52,324 bases of DNA from Chitinophagaceae bacterium (GCA_026415715.1 JAOAGO010000019.1:1-52324), one strand, 5' to 3'. Numbered from the stretch's first letter, positions 1 through 10,185 are shown. Notes: generated from the letters alone by a model not told the origin. Translations and numbers: made by a program.

Positions 1-300
1 CTAAAACAAAAAAATCTATTTCATAAAAAAAGTTTTTTGATAACTCATAATTTTTGAAGGTAAAATTTTATTTACAAAAAAATTTTTTGACTTTCAAAAA
101 AAATAATTTTAATGAAAACAGTTTAAAGAACAACATATTACATATTATTCATGCTAACTATTACCCTTGCATTTGTTTTTTCGTTCAATGCCGGTGATAT
201 TCTATGATATCAAGAGGAATTTTCAGATGAAGATGAGTTGTGAAAAAAATTTTTGTCGGAGGGTGTACTGTTGTCAGTTATGACTTTTCCTGTTAAACCT
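1..300. other. AT-rich intergenic region downstream of secA
   Basis: No credible gene is seen in these 300 bases. The first 130 are strongly AT-rich with runs of A and T. The only plus-strand reading frames are short and lack a start context. No hairpin followed by a T-run is visible on the minus strand after the secA stop, so I cannot point to a secA terminator here. Confidence 0.6.
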
Positions 301-3300
301 TCAGGAATCTTTACCGTGGCAATGTTTGTATTTTTTTCCCGAACCGCAGGGGCAAGGCTCATTCCGTCCGATTTTCGGACCGGCTACCACAGGTTCCATC
401 TTATCTTTTTCATTGGCGGCATAATCATCACCTGTTGCATCTATTTCTTCCTTATTGGCTTTAAGACGGCTCATATCGGTTTTTTGCATTCGTCCTTCTT
501 TGAGCGAAGGTTGCTGCTCCTGCGCAGGCAGAGCGCTGTGGCACAGGAATGAAACAATGTTTTTATTTACCTCGGCTATCATGTTTCGGAAAAGATTGAA
601 GGCTTCCATTTTGTAAATGACCAAAGGGTCTTTTTGTTCCAGGTAAGCGGTTTGAACACTGTGCTTCAGGTCGTCCATTGCCCTGAGGTGCTCTTTCCAT
701 GCTTCGTCAATAACAGCCAGAGTTATGGTTTTTTCCAGCGCTAATCCGAGCTCTCTTCCTTCAGTACGTATGGCTTTGTCTAAATGAACCAGTACATTAA
801 TGCCTCTTCTTCCGTCTGTAAAAGGTACAATAACGTTTTCAATATGACTTCCCTGCGTCAGTCTTATATTTTTTAAGACGGGCAATGCTTCCAGGGCCAT
901 TTCTTCTTTATGCCGTTCGTATCTTTCGGTTGCTTCTTTATAGAGTTTATCCACTACCGCTTTTTCTTCGCCTTTTAAAAATTCTTCGGGTTGAATACGG
1001 GTATCCATACCGAAGTTTACAATACAGGCCAGGCGGAATCCTTCAAAGTCTTCCTGTTCTCGAAAGGATTGCACCAGGCCTTCGGCAACCTGAAAAAAGG
1101 CAAAGTCAATATCCAGCGCCAGCCGTTCGCCGTATAAGGCATGGTTTCGTCTTTCATACACAACATTTCGTTGTTTGTTCATCACGTCATCATATTCAAG
1201 CAAGCGTTTCCGAATGCCGAAATTATTTTCTTCCACCTTTTTCTGTGCCCTTTCAATGCTTTTGGTAATCATGCTGTGCTGAATCACTTCGCCTTCTTTA
1301 TATCCTATTTTGTCCATCAGCGAAGCTATGCGGTCGCTTCCGAACAGGCGCATCAGGTCATCTTCCAGAGAAACATAAAATTGCGAAGTGCCGGGATCGC
1401 CCTGTCGTCCGGCCCTTCCGCGAAGTTGTCTGTCCACCCTGCGGCTTTCGTGACGTTCGGTTCCGATAATGGCCAGTCCGCCCGCTTCTTTTACACCGGG
1501 GCCCAGCTTGATGTCCGTTCCTCTGCCCGCCATGTTTGTGGCTATGGTTACTTTTCCCGCCATACCGGCTTCAGCTACGATGGCAGCTTCTTTGGCGTGG
1601 TGTTTTGCATTCAATACGTTGTGTGGAATTTTCTTTTGTTGCAGCATCCGGCTTAACAGTTCGCTGACCTCAACGGATGTGGTGCCTACCAGAACCGGAC
1701 GTCCCGCATTTCGTAATCTTTCTATTTCATCAATTATGGCTTTGTATTTCTCCCGCTTCGTTTTATAAACCAGATCATTAAAGTCTTTTCGGATCATGGG
1801 GAGATGTGTAGGTATCGTAACAACATCCAATTTGTATATACTCCAGAATTCGGCGGCTTCCGTTTCGGCGGTTCCCGTCATTCCGGCCAGTTTATGATAC
1901 ATTCTGAAATAGTTCTGAAGCGTAATGGTGGCATAGGTTTGTGTTGCGGCTTCAATTTTTACATTTTCCTTGGCCTCAATGGCCTGATGTAAGCCGTCTG
2001 AATAACGACGCCCCTCCAGTATCCGGCCGGTTTGTTCATCAACAATTTTTACGGCGCCGTCCAGTACAACATATTCTACATCCCGCTCAAACAATGTATA
2101 CGCTTTTAACAATTGATGTACGGTGTGAATCCGGTCGGATTTCTGCGCATACTCATTCAGCAGCACCTCCTTTTTTTTGAGTTTTTCTTCGGAGCTGAGT
2201 TGGCTTTTTTCAATTTCAGCCAGCTGAACGCCAATGTCGGGTAAAACGAAAAAGTCAGGATCTTCACCGGTTCGGGTAATCATGGCAATCCCTTTGTCGG
2301 TCAGCTCTACGGAATTATTTTTTTCATCGATATAAAACAAGAGTTCTTCATCTACGATGTGCATATTACGTTGCTGATCCTGCAGATAGTAGTTTTCGGC
2401 TTTCTGAAGTTTCACCTTTATGCCGGGCTCGCTCAGATATTTAATCAGGGGTCCGTATTTGGGCAGTCCGCGGTAGGCGCGGTAAAGGTGTAAACCGCCG
2501 GTTTTAGGATCATCTTCACCGGCGGCAATTTTTCGTCTCGCCTCATTCAGGTTGTTTCGGATGATTTTTTCCTGTTCCCTCACCAGTTGCTCTACACGAG
2601 GTTTCAGAATATGATATTGTTGTTCTTCCCCTTTAGGAACAGGTCCTGAAATAATGAGCGGAGTGCGGGCATCATCAATCAGTACCGAATCCACTTCATC
2701 CACCATGGCAAAATGATGCTTCCGCTGTACTTTCTCTTCTGCAAAATGAACCATATTGTCTCGCAGATAATCAAAGCCAAATTCGTTGTTGGTACCGTAA
2801 GTTATATCTGCCAGATAAGCTTTTTTACGATCTTCACTGTTTGGAGGATGTTTATCTATACAATCCACGGTGAGGCCCAGCCATTCATAAATTGGTCCGT
2901 TCCATTCCTGATCGCGACGGGCCAGATAGTCATTCACCGTAACAATATGTACGCCTTCGCCGGCCAGTGCATTCAAATATGCAGGCAGGGTAGATACCAA
3001 GGTTTTCCCTTCACCTGTTGCCATTTCGGCAATCTTTCCCTGATGCAATACAATACCGCCAATTAACTGCACATCGTAATGCACCATATTCCATGTAATT
3101 TGCCCGCCGGCCGCCATCCAGGTATTTTTGTAAATGCTTTTATCGCCTTGTATGGTAATATAGTCTTTTTTAATGCTTAATTCCCGGTCTAAATCCGTAG
3201 CGGTAGAAACCAATTCGGTGTTTTCTTTGAAGCGACGGGCCGTTTCTTTCACCACGGCAAATGCTTCAGGTAACAGTTCGTTCAGGATTTCTTCAATTTT

Positions 3301-3597
3301 TTTATCGCGAAGTTTTTTTAACTTGTCCACTTCTTCGTAAATGGCTTCCCTTCCGCTCAAATCATTATATGGCAAGCGTTCCGCTTCTTCATTTTTCTGC
3401 CGGATTTCTTCATCAATTTCTGCCAGATAATTTTTTATTCTTTGTTTAAATTCCTGAGTTTTTACCCGCAGTTCATCATGGCTGAGCGACTGATATGCTT
3501 TAAAATTCTCATTGATTTTATTGACAATGGGAAGAATTTTTCGGATGTCTTTTTCTGATTTGCTGCCACCGATTAATTTTGAAATAAAACCGAACAT
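301..3597 (-). CDS. secA: Preprotein translocase ATPase SecA
   Basis: SecA is the cytoplasmic ATPase that pushes unfolded preproteins through the SecYEG channel. The 1098-residue protein has the DEAD-type motor: Walker A MATGEGKT at residues 192-199, a [13 protein letters not shown] Walker B region, and the helicase block [11 protein letters not shown] with [10 protein letters not shown] further on. It ends in a SEC-C zinc motif, [12 protein letters not shown], which binds SecB or ribosomes in relatives. At about 1100 residues it is longer than the 901 of E. coli SecA, through insertions in the nucleotide-binding and preprotein-binding regions; such long forms are usual in Bacteroidota. The ATG at 3597 gives the normal amphipathic N-terminus [11 protein letters not shown]. 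It is transcribed alone, divergently from the lipoprotein gene at 3821. A possible minus-strand -7 box lies at 3705-3712. Confidence 0.98.
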   Translation of the reverse strand: MFGFISKLIGGSKSEKDIRKILPIVNKINENFKAYQSLSHDELRVKTQEFKQRIKNYLAEIDEEIRQKNEEAERLPYNDLSGREAIYEEVDKLKKLRDKKIEEILNELLPEAFAVVKETARRFKENTELVSTATDLDRELSIKKDYITIQGDKSIYKNTWMAAGGQITWNMVHYDVQLIGGIVLHQGKIAEMATGEGKTLVSTLPAYLNALAGEGVHIVTVNDYLARRDQEWNGPIYEWLGLTVDCIDKHPPNSEDRKKAYLADITYGTNNEFGFDYLRDNMVHFAEEKVQRKHHFAMVDEVDSVLIDDARTPLIISGPVPKGEEQQYHILKPRVEQLVREQEKIIRNNLNEARRKIAAGEDDPKTGGLHLYRAYRGLPKYGPLIKYLSEPGIKVKLQKAENYYLQDQQRNMHIVDEELLFYIDEKNNSVELTDKGIAMITRTGEDPDFFVLPDIGVQLAEIEKSQLSSEEKLKKKEVLLNEYAQKSDRIHTVHQLLKAYTLFERDVEYVVLDGAVKIVDEQTGRILEGRRYSDGLHQAIEAKENVKIEAATQTYATITLQNYFRMYHKLAGMTGTAETEAAEFWSIYKLDVVTIPTHLPMIRKDFNDLVYKTKREKYKAIIDEIERLRNAGRPVLVGTTSVEVSELLSRMLQQKKIPHNVLNAKHHAKEAAIVAEAGMAGKVTIATNMAGRGTDIKLGPGVKEAGGLAIIGTERHESRRVDRQLRGRAGRQGDPGTSQFYVSLEDDLMRLFGSDRIASLMDKIGYKEGEVIQHSMITKSIERAQKKVEENNFGIRKRLLEYDDVMNKQRNVVYERRNHALYGERLALDIDFAFFQVAEGLVQSFREQEDFEGFRLACIVNFGMDTRIQPEEFLKGEEKAVVDKLYKEATERYERHKEEMALEALPVLKNIRLTQGSHIENVIVPFTDGRRGINVLVHLDKAIRTEGRELGLALEKTITLAVIDEAWKEHLRAMDDLKHSVQTAYLEQKDPLVIYKMEAFNLFRNMIAEVNKNIVSFLCHSALPAQEQQPSLKEGRMQKTDMSRLKANKEEIDATGDDYAANEKDKMEPVVAGPKIGRNEPCPCGSGKKYKHCHGKDS

Positions 3598-3704
3598 TTT
3601 TTTATTTATTATTTTAAGTTTTTTACTAAAAATTGATTTTGATTTGCTTTTTGCTTTGCTAACAACTCATTTGGAACAGGTTCTTGTCAGGAATAGTATG
3701 AAGG

Positions 3705-3712
3705 CAAAGATA
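3705..3712 (-). promoter_or_regulatory. Possible -7 promoter element for secA
   Basis: On the minus strand these bases read TATCTTTG, a full match to the Bacteroidota -7 consensus TAnnTTTG. A transcript starting here would have a leader of about 100 nt before the secA ATG at 3597. No clear TTTG -33 box sits 19-20 bp further upstream, so the call is tentative. Confidence 0.35.
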
Positions 3713-3820
3713 CAGAGTTCCCCTATCACTCACTTGTCTTTCCCTGGATTTAACATCTGCTCAAAAAAGAGGCCTTATTCCAAATGAAACGATGTAAATT
3801 GTATTTAATTTACCAGCCGT

Positions 3821-4513
3821 ATGATTAATAATTCATTTTTTGGAATTTTATTTCTGATTATACTCTCTGCTTCATGCCGGTGGAAAAACAAAAAGGATGT
3901 ATCCGTTCAGCCGGAACAAATTTATTTAGACTATAAAGTGTGGAGCGAAGAAGGGTCAGACAGCGTATCTGTTCTGGTACGTTTCAAAAAGTTTGTAGCT
4001 CACGGCGCTGCCATAAGCATAGAAGACCTGGGTGAAATAAAATTAGATGGAATGCTACTTAAAGCCGACAGTACTCCTATGTCGGGAATATTTTATGCTG
4101 CAAATTATCCCCTTGCACCTTTCATCGGCGACCACAGTTTTGAACTGATTATTTCAGAAAAAAAATCATTAGCAGAAACTTTCCGGTTCAGAACATTTCG
4201 GGTAGGCCAGGATTTTTCCGATACCATACAAAATAACAAAGATGTAGAAATTCGCTTGCCCGGATTGAATGACGGCGACCGGGTAAGAATTTTATTAACG
4301 GATACCAGTTTTACCGGAACAGGCATAAATCGGATTGATACAGTTAAAAACGGACGGATTTCCATTTCACAGGTTGAGTTGTCTGAATTAGCCCCTGGCC
4401 CCATTAATATGGAGCTGATTCTTGAACAGGAAAAAGTTATTGAAAATGCGATTATTGCGGGTGGTTTTCTGGGGGTTTATTATACCATTCGCAAGGAATT
4501 GTGGTTAAAATAA
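3821..4513 (+). CDS. Putative lipoprotein, function unknown
   Basis: This 230-residue protein starts with a signal peptide ending in the lipobox LSASC (Cys19), so it is probably lipid-anchored in the envelope. The rest is mainly beta-strand-like, with alternating hydrophobic and polar residues (for example DSVSVLVRFKKF), and has no motif I recognise. The C-terminus GGFLGVYYTIRKELWLK is aromatic, and the whole could be an immunoglobulin-like or beta-sandwich fold. It starts about 220 bp from the divergent secA start and is followed after 133 bp by atpG, which has its own promoter, so it is probably a single-gene unit. Function is not assigned. Confidence 0.75.
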   Translation: MINNSFFGILFLIILSASCRWKNKKDVSVQPEQIYLDYKVWSEEGSDSVSVLVRFKKFVAHGAAISIEDLGEIKLDGMLLKADSTPMSGIFYAANYPLAPFIGDHSFELIISEKKSLAETFRFRTFRVGQDFSDTIQNNKDVEIRLPGLNDGDRVRILLTDTSFTGTGINRIDTVKNGRISISQVELSELAPGPINMELILEQEKVIENAIIAGGFLGVYYTIRKELWLK

Positions 4514-4570
4514 CAAAATATTGGTTGAGAAGGAATCCGAAGCGGTTAAAAAGGTTTGTTATTCATTTTA

Positions 4571-4600
4571 TTGAAAATTACACTTGCTGGCTTACCTTTG
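4571..4600 (+). promoter_or_regulatory. Bacteroidota-type promoter of atpG
   Basis: TTG at 4571-4573 is followed after exactly 19 bp by TACCTTTG at 4593-4600, matching the -33 and -7 consensus of the primary sigma factor of Bacteroidota. Transcription would start near 4605, about 40 nt before the ATG at 4647. The promoter overlaps an in-frame TTG at 4584, which rules out that upstream start. Just downstream lies an inverted repeat, TTGTAAA/TTTACAA (4606-4612 and 4616-4622). Confidence 0.7.
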
Positions 4601-4646
4601 CGGCCTTGTAAAGATTTTACAATATAAAAAATTTAAAGCAAAAAAC

Positions 4647-5528
4647 ATGGGCGGCCAGCTTAAGGAAGTCAGAAACAGAATTAAATCCGTTCAAAGCACC
4701 CAGCAGATCACCAAAGCCATGAAGTTGGTAAGTGCGGCAAAACTTCGCAAAGCCCAGGATGCCATAATACAAATGCGCCCTTATGCGGCCAAATTACAGG
4801 AACTGCTTAGCAATGTGCTGAGCAATACCGAAGGCGGAATGGAAATGTCCGTTTCCGCACAACGTCCTGCAGAAAAAATTCTTCTCATTGTGCTCACGAG
4901 CGACAGAGGATTGGCCGGTGCCTTTAATTCCAACGTAATCAAGTTAACCAAAAGCCTGATAGCAGAAAAATACGCCGAGCAGTACAAAAAAGGAAATGTT
5001 ACCTTATGGTGTATAGGTAAAAAAGGATATGAGCATTTTGTGAAAAATCAGTATAATGTTTCAGGGCAGTTCAAAGATATTTTTCAAAAACTCAGTTTTG
5101 AACATGTTCAGGCAGCCGCACAGGCGGCACAACAGGCTTTTGCAGAAAAGCAATTTGATGTAGTAGAAATTATATACAACCAATTTAAAAATGCCGCTAC
5201 GCAAAAACTGGTAGTGGAACGTTTTTTACCTGTGCCGAAGATTGAAAAGAAAGCCGGCGACAAGGCAGCCGATTTTATTTTTGAACCATCCCGTGAAACC
5301 CTGATTCAGGAATTGATACCGAAAATATTAAACACACAATTCTATAAAGCCATTCTGGATTCTCACGCATCCGAACACGGAGCCAGAATGACTGCAATGG
5401 ACAAGGCAACCGAAAATGCACAGGAATTACTTCGCACTCTGAAAATTTCTTACAACAGAGCCCGACAAGCCGCCATTACAACCGAACTGACCGAAATTGT
5501 AAGTGGCGCTGCCGCGCTTCAGGGATAG
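4647..5528 (+). CDS. atpG: F-type ATP synthase gamma subunit
   Basis: AtpG is the central rotor shaft of F1F0 ATP synthase. The 293-residue protein opens with MGGQLKEVRNRIKSVQST followed by QQITKAMKLVSAAKLRKAQ, the conserved N-terminal shaft helix. It closes with the matching C-terminal helix (HGARMTAMDKATENAQELL, then SYNRARQAAITTELTEIVSG). Length is normal for the family. The start at 4647 is chosen because it gives the conserved MGG N-terminus and because the promoter ends at 4600. The gene stands alone: no other atp gene lies in the window and its neighbours are a lipoprotein gene and scpB. In many bacteria atpG sits between atpA and atpD, so the ATP synthase genes appear to be split here. 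Confidence 0.96.
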   Translation: MGGQLKEVRNRIKSVQSTQQITKAMKLVSAAKLRKAQDAIIQMRPYAAKLQELLSNVLSNTEGGMEMSVSAQRPAEKILLIVLTSDRGLAGAFNSNVIKLTKSLIAEKYAEQYKKGNVTLWCIGKKGYEHFVKNQYNVSGQFKDIFQKLSFEHVQAAAQAAQQAFAEKQFDVVEIIYNQFKNAATQKLVVERFLPVPKIEKKAGDKAADFIFEPSRETLIQELIPKILNTQFYKAILDSHASEHGARMTAMDKATENAQELLRTLKISYNRARQAAITTELTEIVSGAAALQG

Positions 5529-5623
5529 TCATTCGGCAGAAAAAGTGTTTTATCTGGCTGATGAAAATGTGAGTAAATTATTCTGTCCTTAAACCCTGAC
5601 GTAAGCTATTTTTACAATTCAAT

Positions 5624-5631
5624 TACCTTTG
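5624..5631 (+). promoter_or_regulatory. -7 promoter element directly before scpB
   Basis: TACCTTTG at 5624-5631 is a full match to TAnnTTTG and ends only 4 bases before the scpB ATG at 5636. The expected start of transcription falls on or next to the start codon, predicting a leaderless or nearly leaderless mRNA. No good TTG -33 box is seen at the standard spacing. Confidence 0.5.
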
Positions 5632-5635
5632 AAAT

Positions 5636-6316
5636 ATGAAAACAGAAGAGTTGACGCTGCACATAGAAGCATTGATTTTTGCTTCCGATAAACCGCTTAC
5701 CGAATCAGATATTTCGGAAATGTTACAACAAGCCTTTCCGGAATCGGAATGGGATGTTGAAGTAATCCGGCAGATTATTTCAGAACTGAGACAAAAATAT
5801 CAATCCGGCGCTTTTGCTTTTGAACTGATTCAAAGCGGCGGAGGCTGGCAATTTCTTACCCGTCCTGAATTTCATAAAACGCTGATACCGCTGAATAAAG
5901 AAAAATTTAACAAAAAGCTATCGGCTGCCGCCATGGAAACGCTGGCTATTATTGCATACAAACAGCCTGTTACCAAGTCGGAAATTGAAACTATACGGGG
6001 CGTCAACTGTGATTATACCATACAGAAATTACTGGAAAAAAATCTTATCATCATCAGCGGAAGAAATGAAAAACTGCCCGGTTATCCGCTGCTATATTCC
6101 ACATCAGAGCAATTTATGGACTATCTGGGCATAAATTCCCCGGCCGATTTACCGCCACTCAGGGATATTCTTTCTGACTTGCCGGATGATTTAATCACAT
6201 CAGAATCGCCGCAGGAAGCAGAGAATACGGCAACACAAAGCGCTTTGGAAGTTAACGAAGGTGGTGAATTGGTGGAAAAGCCTTTTTCCCCGGAAGCCCG
6301 GGATGATTCAGCTTAA
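5636..6316 (+). CDS. scpB: Segregation and condensation protein ScpB
   Basis: ScpB is the winged-helix partner of ScpA and SMC in chromosome condensation and segregation. The 226-residue protein shows the family core: LHIEALIFASDKPLTESDI at the N-terminus, then SAAAMETLAIIAYKQPVTK, EIETIRGVNCDYTIQKLLE and ISGRNEKLPGYPLLYST. After the two winged-helix domains comes an acidic, probably disordered tail of about 50 residues. scpA is not adjacent and not in the window. The gene has its own -7 box immediately upstream and is followed by lysA after about 70 bp. Confidence 0.95.
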   Translation: MKTEELTLHIEALIFASDKPLTESDISEMLQQAFPESEWDVEVIRQIISELRQKYQSGAFAFELIQSGGGWQFLTRPEFHKTLIPLNKEKFNKKLSAAAMETLAIIAYKQPVTKSEIETIRGVNCDYTIQKLLEKNLIIISGRNEKLPGYPLLYSTSEQFMDYLGINSPADLPPLRDILSDLPDDLITSESPQEAENTATQSALEVNEGGELVEKPFSPEARDDSA

Positions 6317-6387
6317 TGAAAATGTAAAAAAATTTGCTTTGTACCAAGAACTCATTTCTAAATCATCTCAAAGAACGGTACCTGAAA

Positions 6388-7596
6388 ATGCATGATACAA
6401 TTCCTTCCGTAAAATTACTGGAAATAGCAAAGGATTACGGCACCCCCACGTATGTATATGATGCTGATGTGATTCGTGAACAATATCAAAAACTGGAATC
6501 CGCATTTTCATCGCTTGACTGCCGTTTCTTTTATGCGGCCAAAGCGCTGACAAACATCAATATATTAAAATACATACGGGGGCTGAATGCTTCAGTAGAT
6601 TGCAGTTCCGTTCAGGAAGTGCAGTTGGCTTTACTGGCCGGTTTTTCGCCCGAAAACATTTTGTATACATCAAACGGTGTATCATTTGATGAAATCTGCG
6701 AAGCCGCTGCTACCGGGGCTCATATTAATATTGACAGTTTATCGAATCTGGAAAAATTCGGGAAAAAGTTCGGTAGTTCCTATCCGGTTGGTATCCGGCT
6801 AAGGCCAAACATACGGGCTGGAGGTAATTACAAAATTTCCACAGGGCATGATTCGAGTAAGTTTGGAATACCCATTGAACAACTGCAACAAATAACGGAT
6901 ACGGTTAACCGGCATAAACTTCAGGTGAAAATTTTGCACATACACACCGGCAGCGATGTTCAGGAGCCGGATACTTTTATTCAAAGCGCAGAAAAGATGT
7001 TTCAGATAGCCGGGCATTTTCCTGAAGCTGAAGTGCTTGACCTTGGGGGGGGATTTAAAGTAGCCTACCGGCCGGACGAAAAAGATGCAGACCTGAAAAA
7101 AATTGCTTCAGAATTAGAAAATGTTTACCACACATATCAGCAACAACATCAGCGTTCATTCCGCTTCTGGTTTGAGCCGGGAAAATTTCTGGTAAGCCGA
7201 TGCGGATATTTTCTGACGGAAGTAACGGTTTTAAAACCAACCGATACCATAAACTTTGTTTCGGTAAACAGCGGATTCAATCATCTGCTTCGCCCTATGT
7301 TTTACGATGCATATCATCATATCATCAACCTTTCAAACCCGGGGGGAGTACCCGGGATTTATACGGTTACGGGTAACATTTGCGAAACCGACACGTTTGC
7401 TTCCGACCGGTTGATCAATGAAGTTCGGGAAGGGGATATTCTGGTTTTCTGTAATGCCGGAGCATACGGTTTTCAGATGGCATCGCAGTATAATTCCCGC
7501 TACCGGCCCGCCGAAGTGATGATCACCGACGGAAAAACAATCCTGATCAGGAAAAGGGATAGTTTTGATGATTTACTGAAAAATCAGATTTTGTAA
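6388..7596 (+). CDS. lysA: Diaminopimelate decarboxylase
   Basis: LysA removes carbon dioxide from meso-diaminopimelate to make L-lysine, the last step of lysine synthesis, using pyridoxal phosphate. The 402-residue protein has the alanine-racemase-like barrel with the PLP lysine in FFYAAKALTN (Lys52), the HTGSDV segment, the glycine-rich phosphate-binding loop LDLGGGF, and C-terminal active-site residues in NICETDTF and CNAGAYGFQMAS. I chose the ATG at 6388 (MHDTIPSVKLLEIAKDYGTP) because it gives the usual short N-terminus; an in-frame TTG at 6334 would add 18 residues without support. It ends only 7 bp from the end of the convergent gene at 7604, so the two 3' ends may overlap as transcripts. 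Confidence 0.95.
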   Translation: MHDTIPSVKLLEIAKDYGTPTYVYDADVIREQYQKLESAFSSLDCRFFYAAKALTNINILKYIRGLNASVDCSSVQEVQLALLAGFSPENILYTSNGVSFDEICEAAATGAHINIDSLSNLEKFGKKFGSSYPVGIRLRPNIRAGGNYKISTGHDSSKFGIPIEQLQQITDTVNRHKLQVKILHIHTGSDVQEPDTFIQSAEKMFQIAGHFPEAEVLDLGGGFKVAYRPDEKDADLKKIASELENVYHTYQQQHQRSFRFWFEPGKFLVSRCGYFLTEVTVLKPTDTINFVSVNSGFNHLLRPMFYDAYHHIINLSNPGGVPGIYTVTGNICETDTFASDRLINEVREGDILVFCNAGAYGFQMASQYNSRYRPAEVMITDGKTILIRKRDSFDDLLKNQIL

Positions 7597-7603
7597 TTTT
7601 TAC

Positions 7604-8473
7604 TTATTGAACTCTGATTAACAGCTCGCTTTTTGACGAAAGCGGAAGATTCCCGAAAGACGTTTCCGCTACACCTTCTGTAGCTGTATTTTCAGTTCTG
7701 GATTTTAACAATTTGGTCTTGCGGTCTAAGGTCATGACCCCTTTGGTTTTAGCCTTGAACGAGGTTTTTATTTCGGCGCCCATCATTTCGGTTTTCATTG
7801 TATTTTCAGATTGTGAGCTGTATTCAATTTGAATAGTGGAATCAGAAATTTCTTTTACGAGATATTCAGAATAAGTTGTACCTGTTTCATTTTTAGCGGT
7901 ATCGCGCCATGCGCTTCCCTTGCTGACCGGATATTCCGGCAAGATTTTGAAAAATCCGTCACTTCCGGGTTTGGGCGTACTGAAAAGAACCTGGGCTTGC
8001 TGCAGAAAAGCGCTGAACATAGAAATAGAAGATGCGGCTTCTTCATTTTCATTTTTCTTTTCATTCACGACCATGATCACTTTTCCCGCAGAATCAATAA
8101 TCATATCGTAGCCGGAAGAAAATCGTTGCACCAGAGATTTCGCCATCGGGTCATCGGCGTTTTCAGGGTTGTCAGAATCAAAACTTCGGTTTTGGCCCAT
8201 CCCTTCAAAAGAAAAGGTTATTCTTTTTACTTTATGTTTTAGTGTGGTATTTTCTTCATTCGTATTTGTGACTTTGTATTGAATATGGCCCGTAAGGTCA
8301 GTATTAAAATCTATGGATCGACCCATGATTTCCTGAGACGTGGTGATTTTTTGAGTTATGAATACCTGAATCTCCTGCCCGGGCTCAAAAACCAAACGGT
8401 TGGTAACAGATTGTCCGTGTGAACCCGAAGTACTGAACAGCAAAACAGCGATAAATATCAAATGTCGTATCAT
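7604..8473 (-). CDS. Secreted protein of unknown function, DUF6263-like
   Basis: This 289-residue protein has a classical signal peptide (FIAVLLFSTSGSHGQ, cleavage near residue 20) and no further membrane segment, so it is exported. The body is beta-rich and contains segments such as KVKRITFSFEGMG, SGYDMIIDSAGKVIMV and GVMTLDRKTKLLKSRTENT. These resemble the DUF6263 family of Bacteroidota proteins, which have no known function; that match is from memory and moderate. It is monocistronic, convergent with lysA and divergent from the papain-like protease gene, with about 130 bp between the two starts. Confidence 0.7.
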   Translation of the reverse strand: MIRHLIFIAVLLFSTSGSHGQSVTNRLVFEPGQEIQVFITQKITTSQEIMGRSIDFNTDLTGHIQYKVTNTNEENTTLKHKVKRITFSFEGMGQNRSFDSDNPENADDPMAKSLVQRFSSGYDMIIDSAGKVIMVVNEKKNENEEAASSISMFSAFLQQAQVLFSTPKPGSDGFFKILPEYPVSKGSAWRDTAKNETGTTYSEYLVKEISDSTIQIEYSSQSENTMKTEMMGAEIKTSFKAKTKGVMTLDRKTKLLKSRTENTATEGVAETSFGNLPLSSKSELLIRVQ

Positions 8474-8607
8474 AAGATCTGATGATTATTTGCGGAAGTA
8501 ATGACGCATGGATATGAAAAAAGGTTTATTTTATCTGAAAAAAATTTTTTGTCTGCAAATCTTCCGGTAAAGAGAATTTAATTTTAGCATATTTGCAAAA
8601 AAATATT

Positions 8608-10185
8608 ATGCCTATCCGAATGACAGACGATCCCCATGATCCGTCTCAATACAGAGAGGATGAAGGTGGGGGAGCAAGCAGGCCCCAAATTCCGGGAGGC
8701 GGCTTGTTAAATCTGTTGCCTTTATTACTGAGCCTTTTTCGGGGCAAGGGGTTAATTTTTCTGTTGATTTTAGGCGCAGGCGCTTATTTTTTACTGGGCA
8801 GAGGCGGTTGCCAGCCAGCAGACATAGAAAGACATTTTTCACAAAGCGGATATAGTTTTGAACCGAAAGAATTTGAAAAGGCTTCTATTTACGAAGGACT
8901 GGAAGAAGATAACCGCAAAAATCCCCTTCCCGAAGCGGTTTCTTTGCTTCGTTTTGCTCCCGACCGAGGCGATCAGGGCCAGCAGGGAAGTTGTGTGGCC
9001 TGGAGCTGTGCATACGCTGCACAAACCATCCTTACGGCTGCCGCTACAGGGCAAACGCCTAATGACATTGTGTTTTCTCCCTCTTATCTGTATAATCAAA
9101 TCAGGATGGAAGGCTGTCAGGGCTCCTATTTGCAGCGGGCCATGGAAGCCATGCGTGTAAATGGCGGCGTTCCGCTCAGTCAATATCCTTATGACGAATA
9201 TGATTGCAGCCGCCTTCCTTCAGAAGCGATGAAACAACTGGGAAGGCAAAACCTCATACATGGCTTTACCCGAATCACCAACGGCGATAATTTGTATGAA
9301 ATCAGCGTGCGGGGTGTCAAAGAACATCTGGCAAAAAATGCACCGGTAGTAATCGGTATGATGGTGGGCCAGAGTTTTATGCAGGATATGTACGGAAAAG
9401 ATGTATGGCAACCCTCCGGCTTTGATCAAACGCAGATGGGTATGGGCGGCCACGCCATGTGTGTGATTGGTTATGATGACAGTAGATACGGAGGTGCCTT
9501 TCAGATCATGAACAGCTGGGGGCCGCAATGGGGTCGAAACGGTATTGCCTGGGTTCGGTATGCCGACTTCAAGAAATTTGTAAGAGAAGCCTATGGTTTG
9601 CATCCTTTCCCCAAGAGAAGTCAGGTGGCTAATCTGCCGCTGGAATGTAAAATCGGCCTGATTGAAAATACAAGCAAAAAAAATATTTCCTTAAAGGTAA
9701 ATCCGGGTTCAAACATTTTCCGAACGGTTTTGCCCATCACGCCGGGCACTCGTTTTAAAATGGCGATACAGAACGTAACGGAATGTTATATTTATGTCTT
9801 CGGCAAAGACACGAACGAAACAAGCTATATTCTCTTTCCCTACCTGAAACCGGGTGAAAAAGTTTCAAAACACTCACCGTATTGCGGCATAACCGGATAC
9901 CGCCTGTTTCCGAGGGCTCAGTCATTTGAGGCCGATGCCATTGGCAGTACAGATTATATAGCCATTGTAGTCAGTAAAGAGGAACTGGACTATCAGGCAT
10001 TGAATCAGGCCATCAATCGCAGCACCAAAAGCGGTTATGCGGAAAAGGTAAACGACGCTTTATCCTCATTATTAATCCGCTCCGTAAAATATCAGAATAC
10101 GCCGGACGGAAATATCTATTTTAAAGCCGATGCCAACACCAACAAGGCAGTGGCCTGTATTGTGGCGATAGATAAAAAAAGGTGA
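8608..10185 (+). CDS. Membrane-anchored papain-family (C1) cysteine protease with DUF4384 domain
   Basis: The 525-residue protein has a short cytoplasmic N-terminus rich in Gly and charged residues, one membrane segment (about residues 43-64, GLIFLLILGAGAYFLLG) and then a C1A protease domain outside the membrane. The papain active site is complete: oxyanion Gln123 and nucleophile Cys129 in QGQQGSCVAW, His282 in GGHAMCVIGYDD, and Asn302 in IMNSWGPQWG. The C-terminal third (YIYVFGKDTNETSYILFPY) resembles DUF4384, a beta-sandwich often fused to peptidases. The start at 8608 (MPIRMTDDPHD) is preferred over an in-frame TTG at 8593. Its stop overlaps the start of the next gene (TGATG), so the two are translationally coupled. 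Substrate is unknown; stress or signalling proteolysis is a guess. Confidence 0.85.
   Translation: MPIRMTDDPHDPSQYREDEGGGASRPQIPGGGLLNLLPLLLSLFRGKGLIFLLILGAGAYFLLGRGGCQPADIERHFSQSGYSFEPKEFEKASIYEGLEEDNRKNPLPEAVSLLRFAPDRGDQGQQGSCVAWSCAYAAQTILTAAATGQTPNDIVFSPSYLYNQIRMEGCQGSYLQRAMEAMRVNGGVPLSQYPYDEYDCSRLPSEAMKQLGRQNLIHGFTRITNGDNLYEISVRGVKEHLAKNAPVVIGMMVGQSFMQDMYGKDVWQPSGFDQTQMGMGGHAMCVIGYDDSRYGGAFQIMNSWGPQWGRNGIAWVRYADFKKFVREAYGLHPFPKRSQVANLPLECKIGLIENTSKKNISLKVNPGSNIFRTVLPITPGTRFKMAIQNVTECYIYVFGKDTNETSYILFPYLKPGEKVSKHSPYCGITGYRLFPRAQSFEADAIGSTDYIAIVVSKEELDYQALNQAINRSTKSGYAEKVNDALSSLLIRSVKYQNTPDGNIYFKADANTNKAVACIVAIDKKR

Noticed and set aside
885-1656. Plus-strand reading frames opposite secA
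   Set aside because: They lie fully inside secA on the other strand, have no recognisable protein features and are explained as shadows of its codon pattern.
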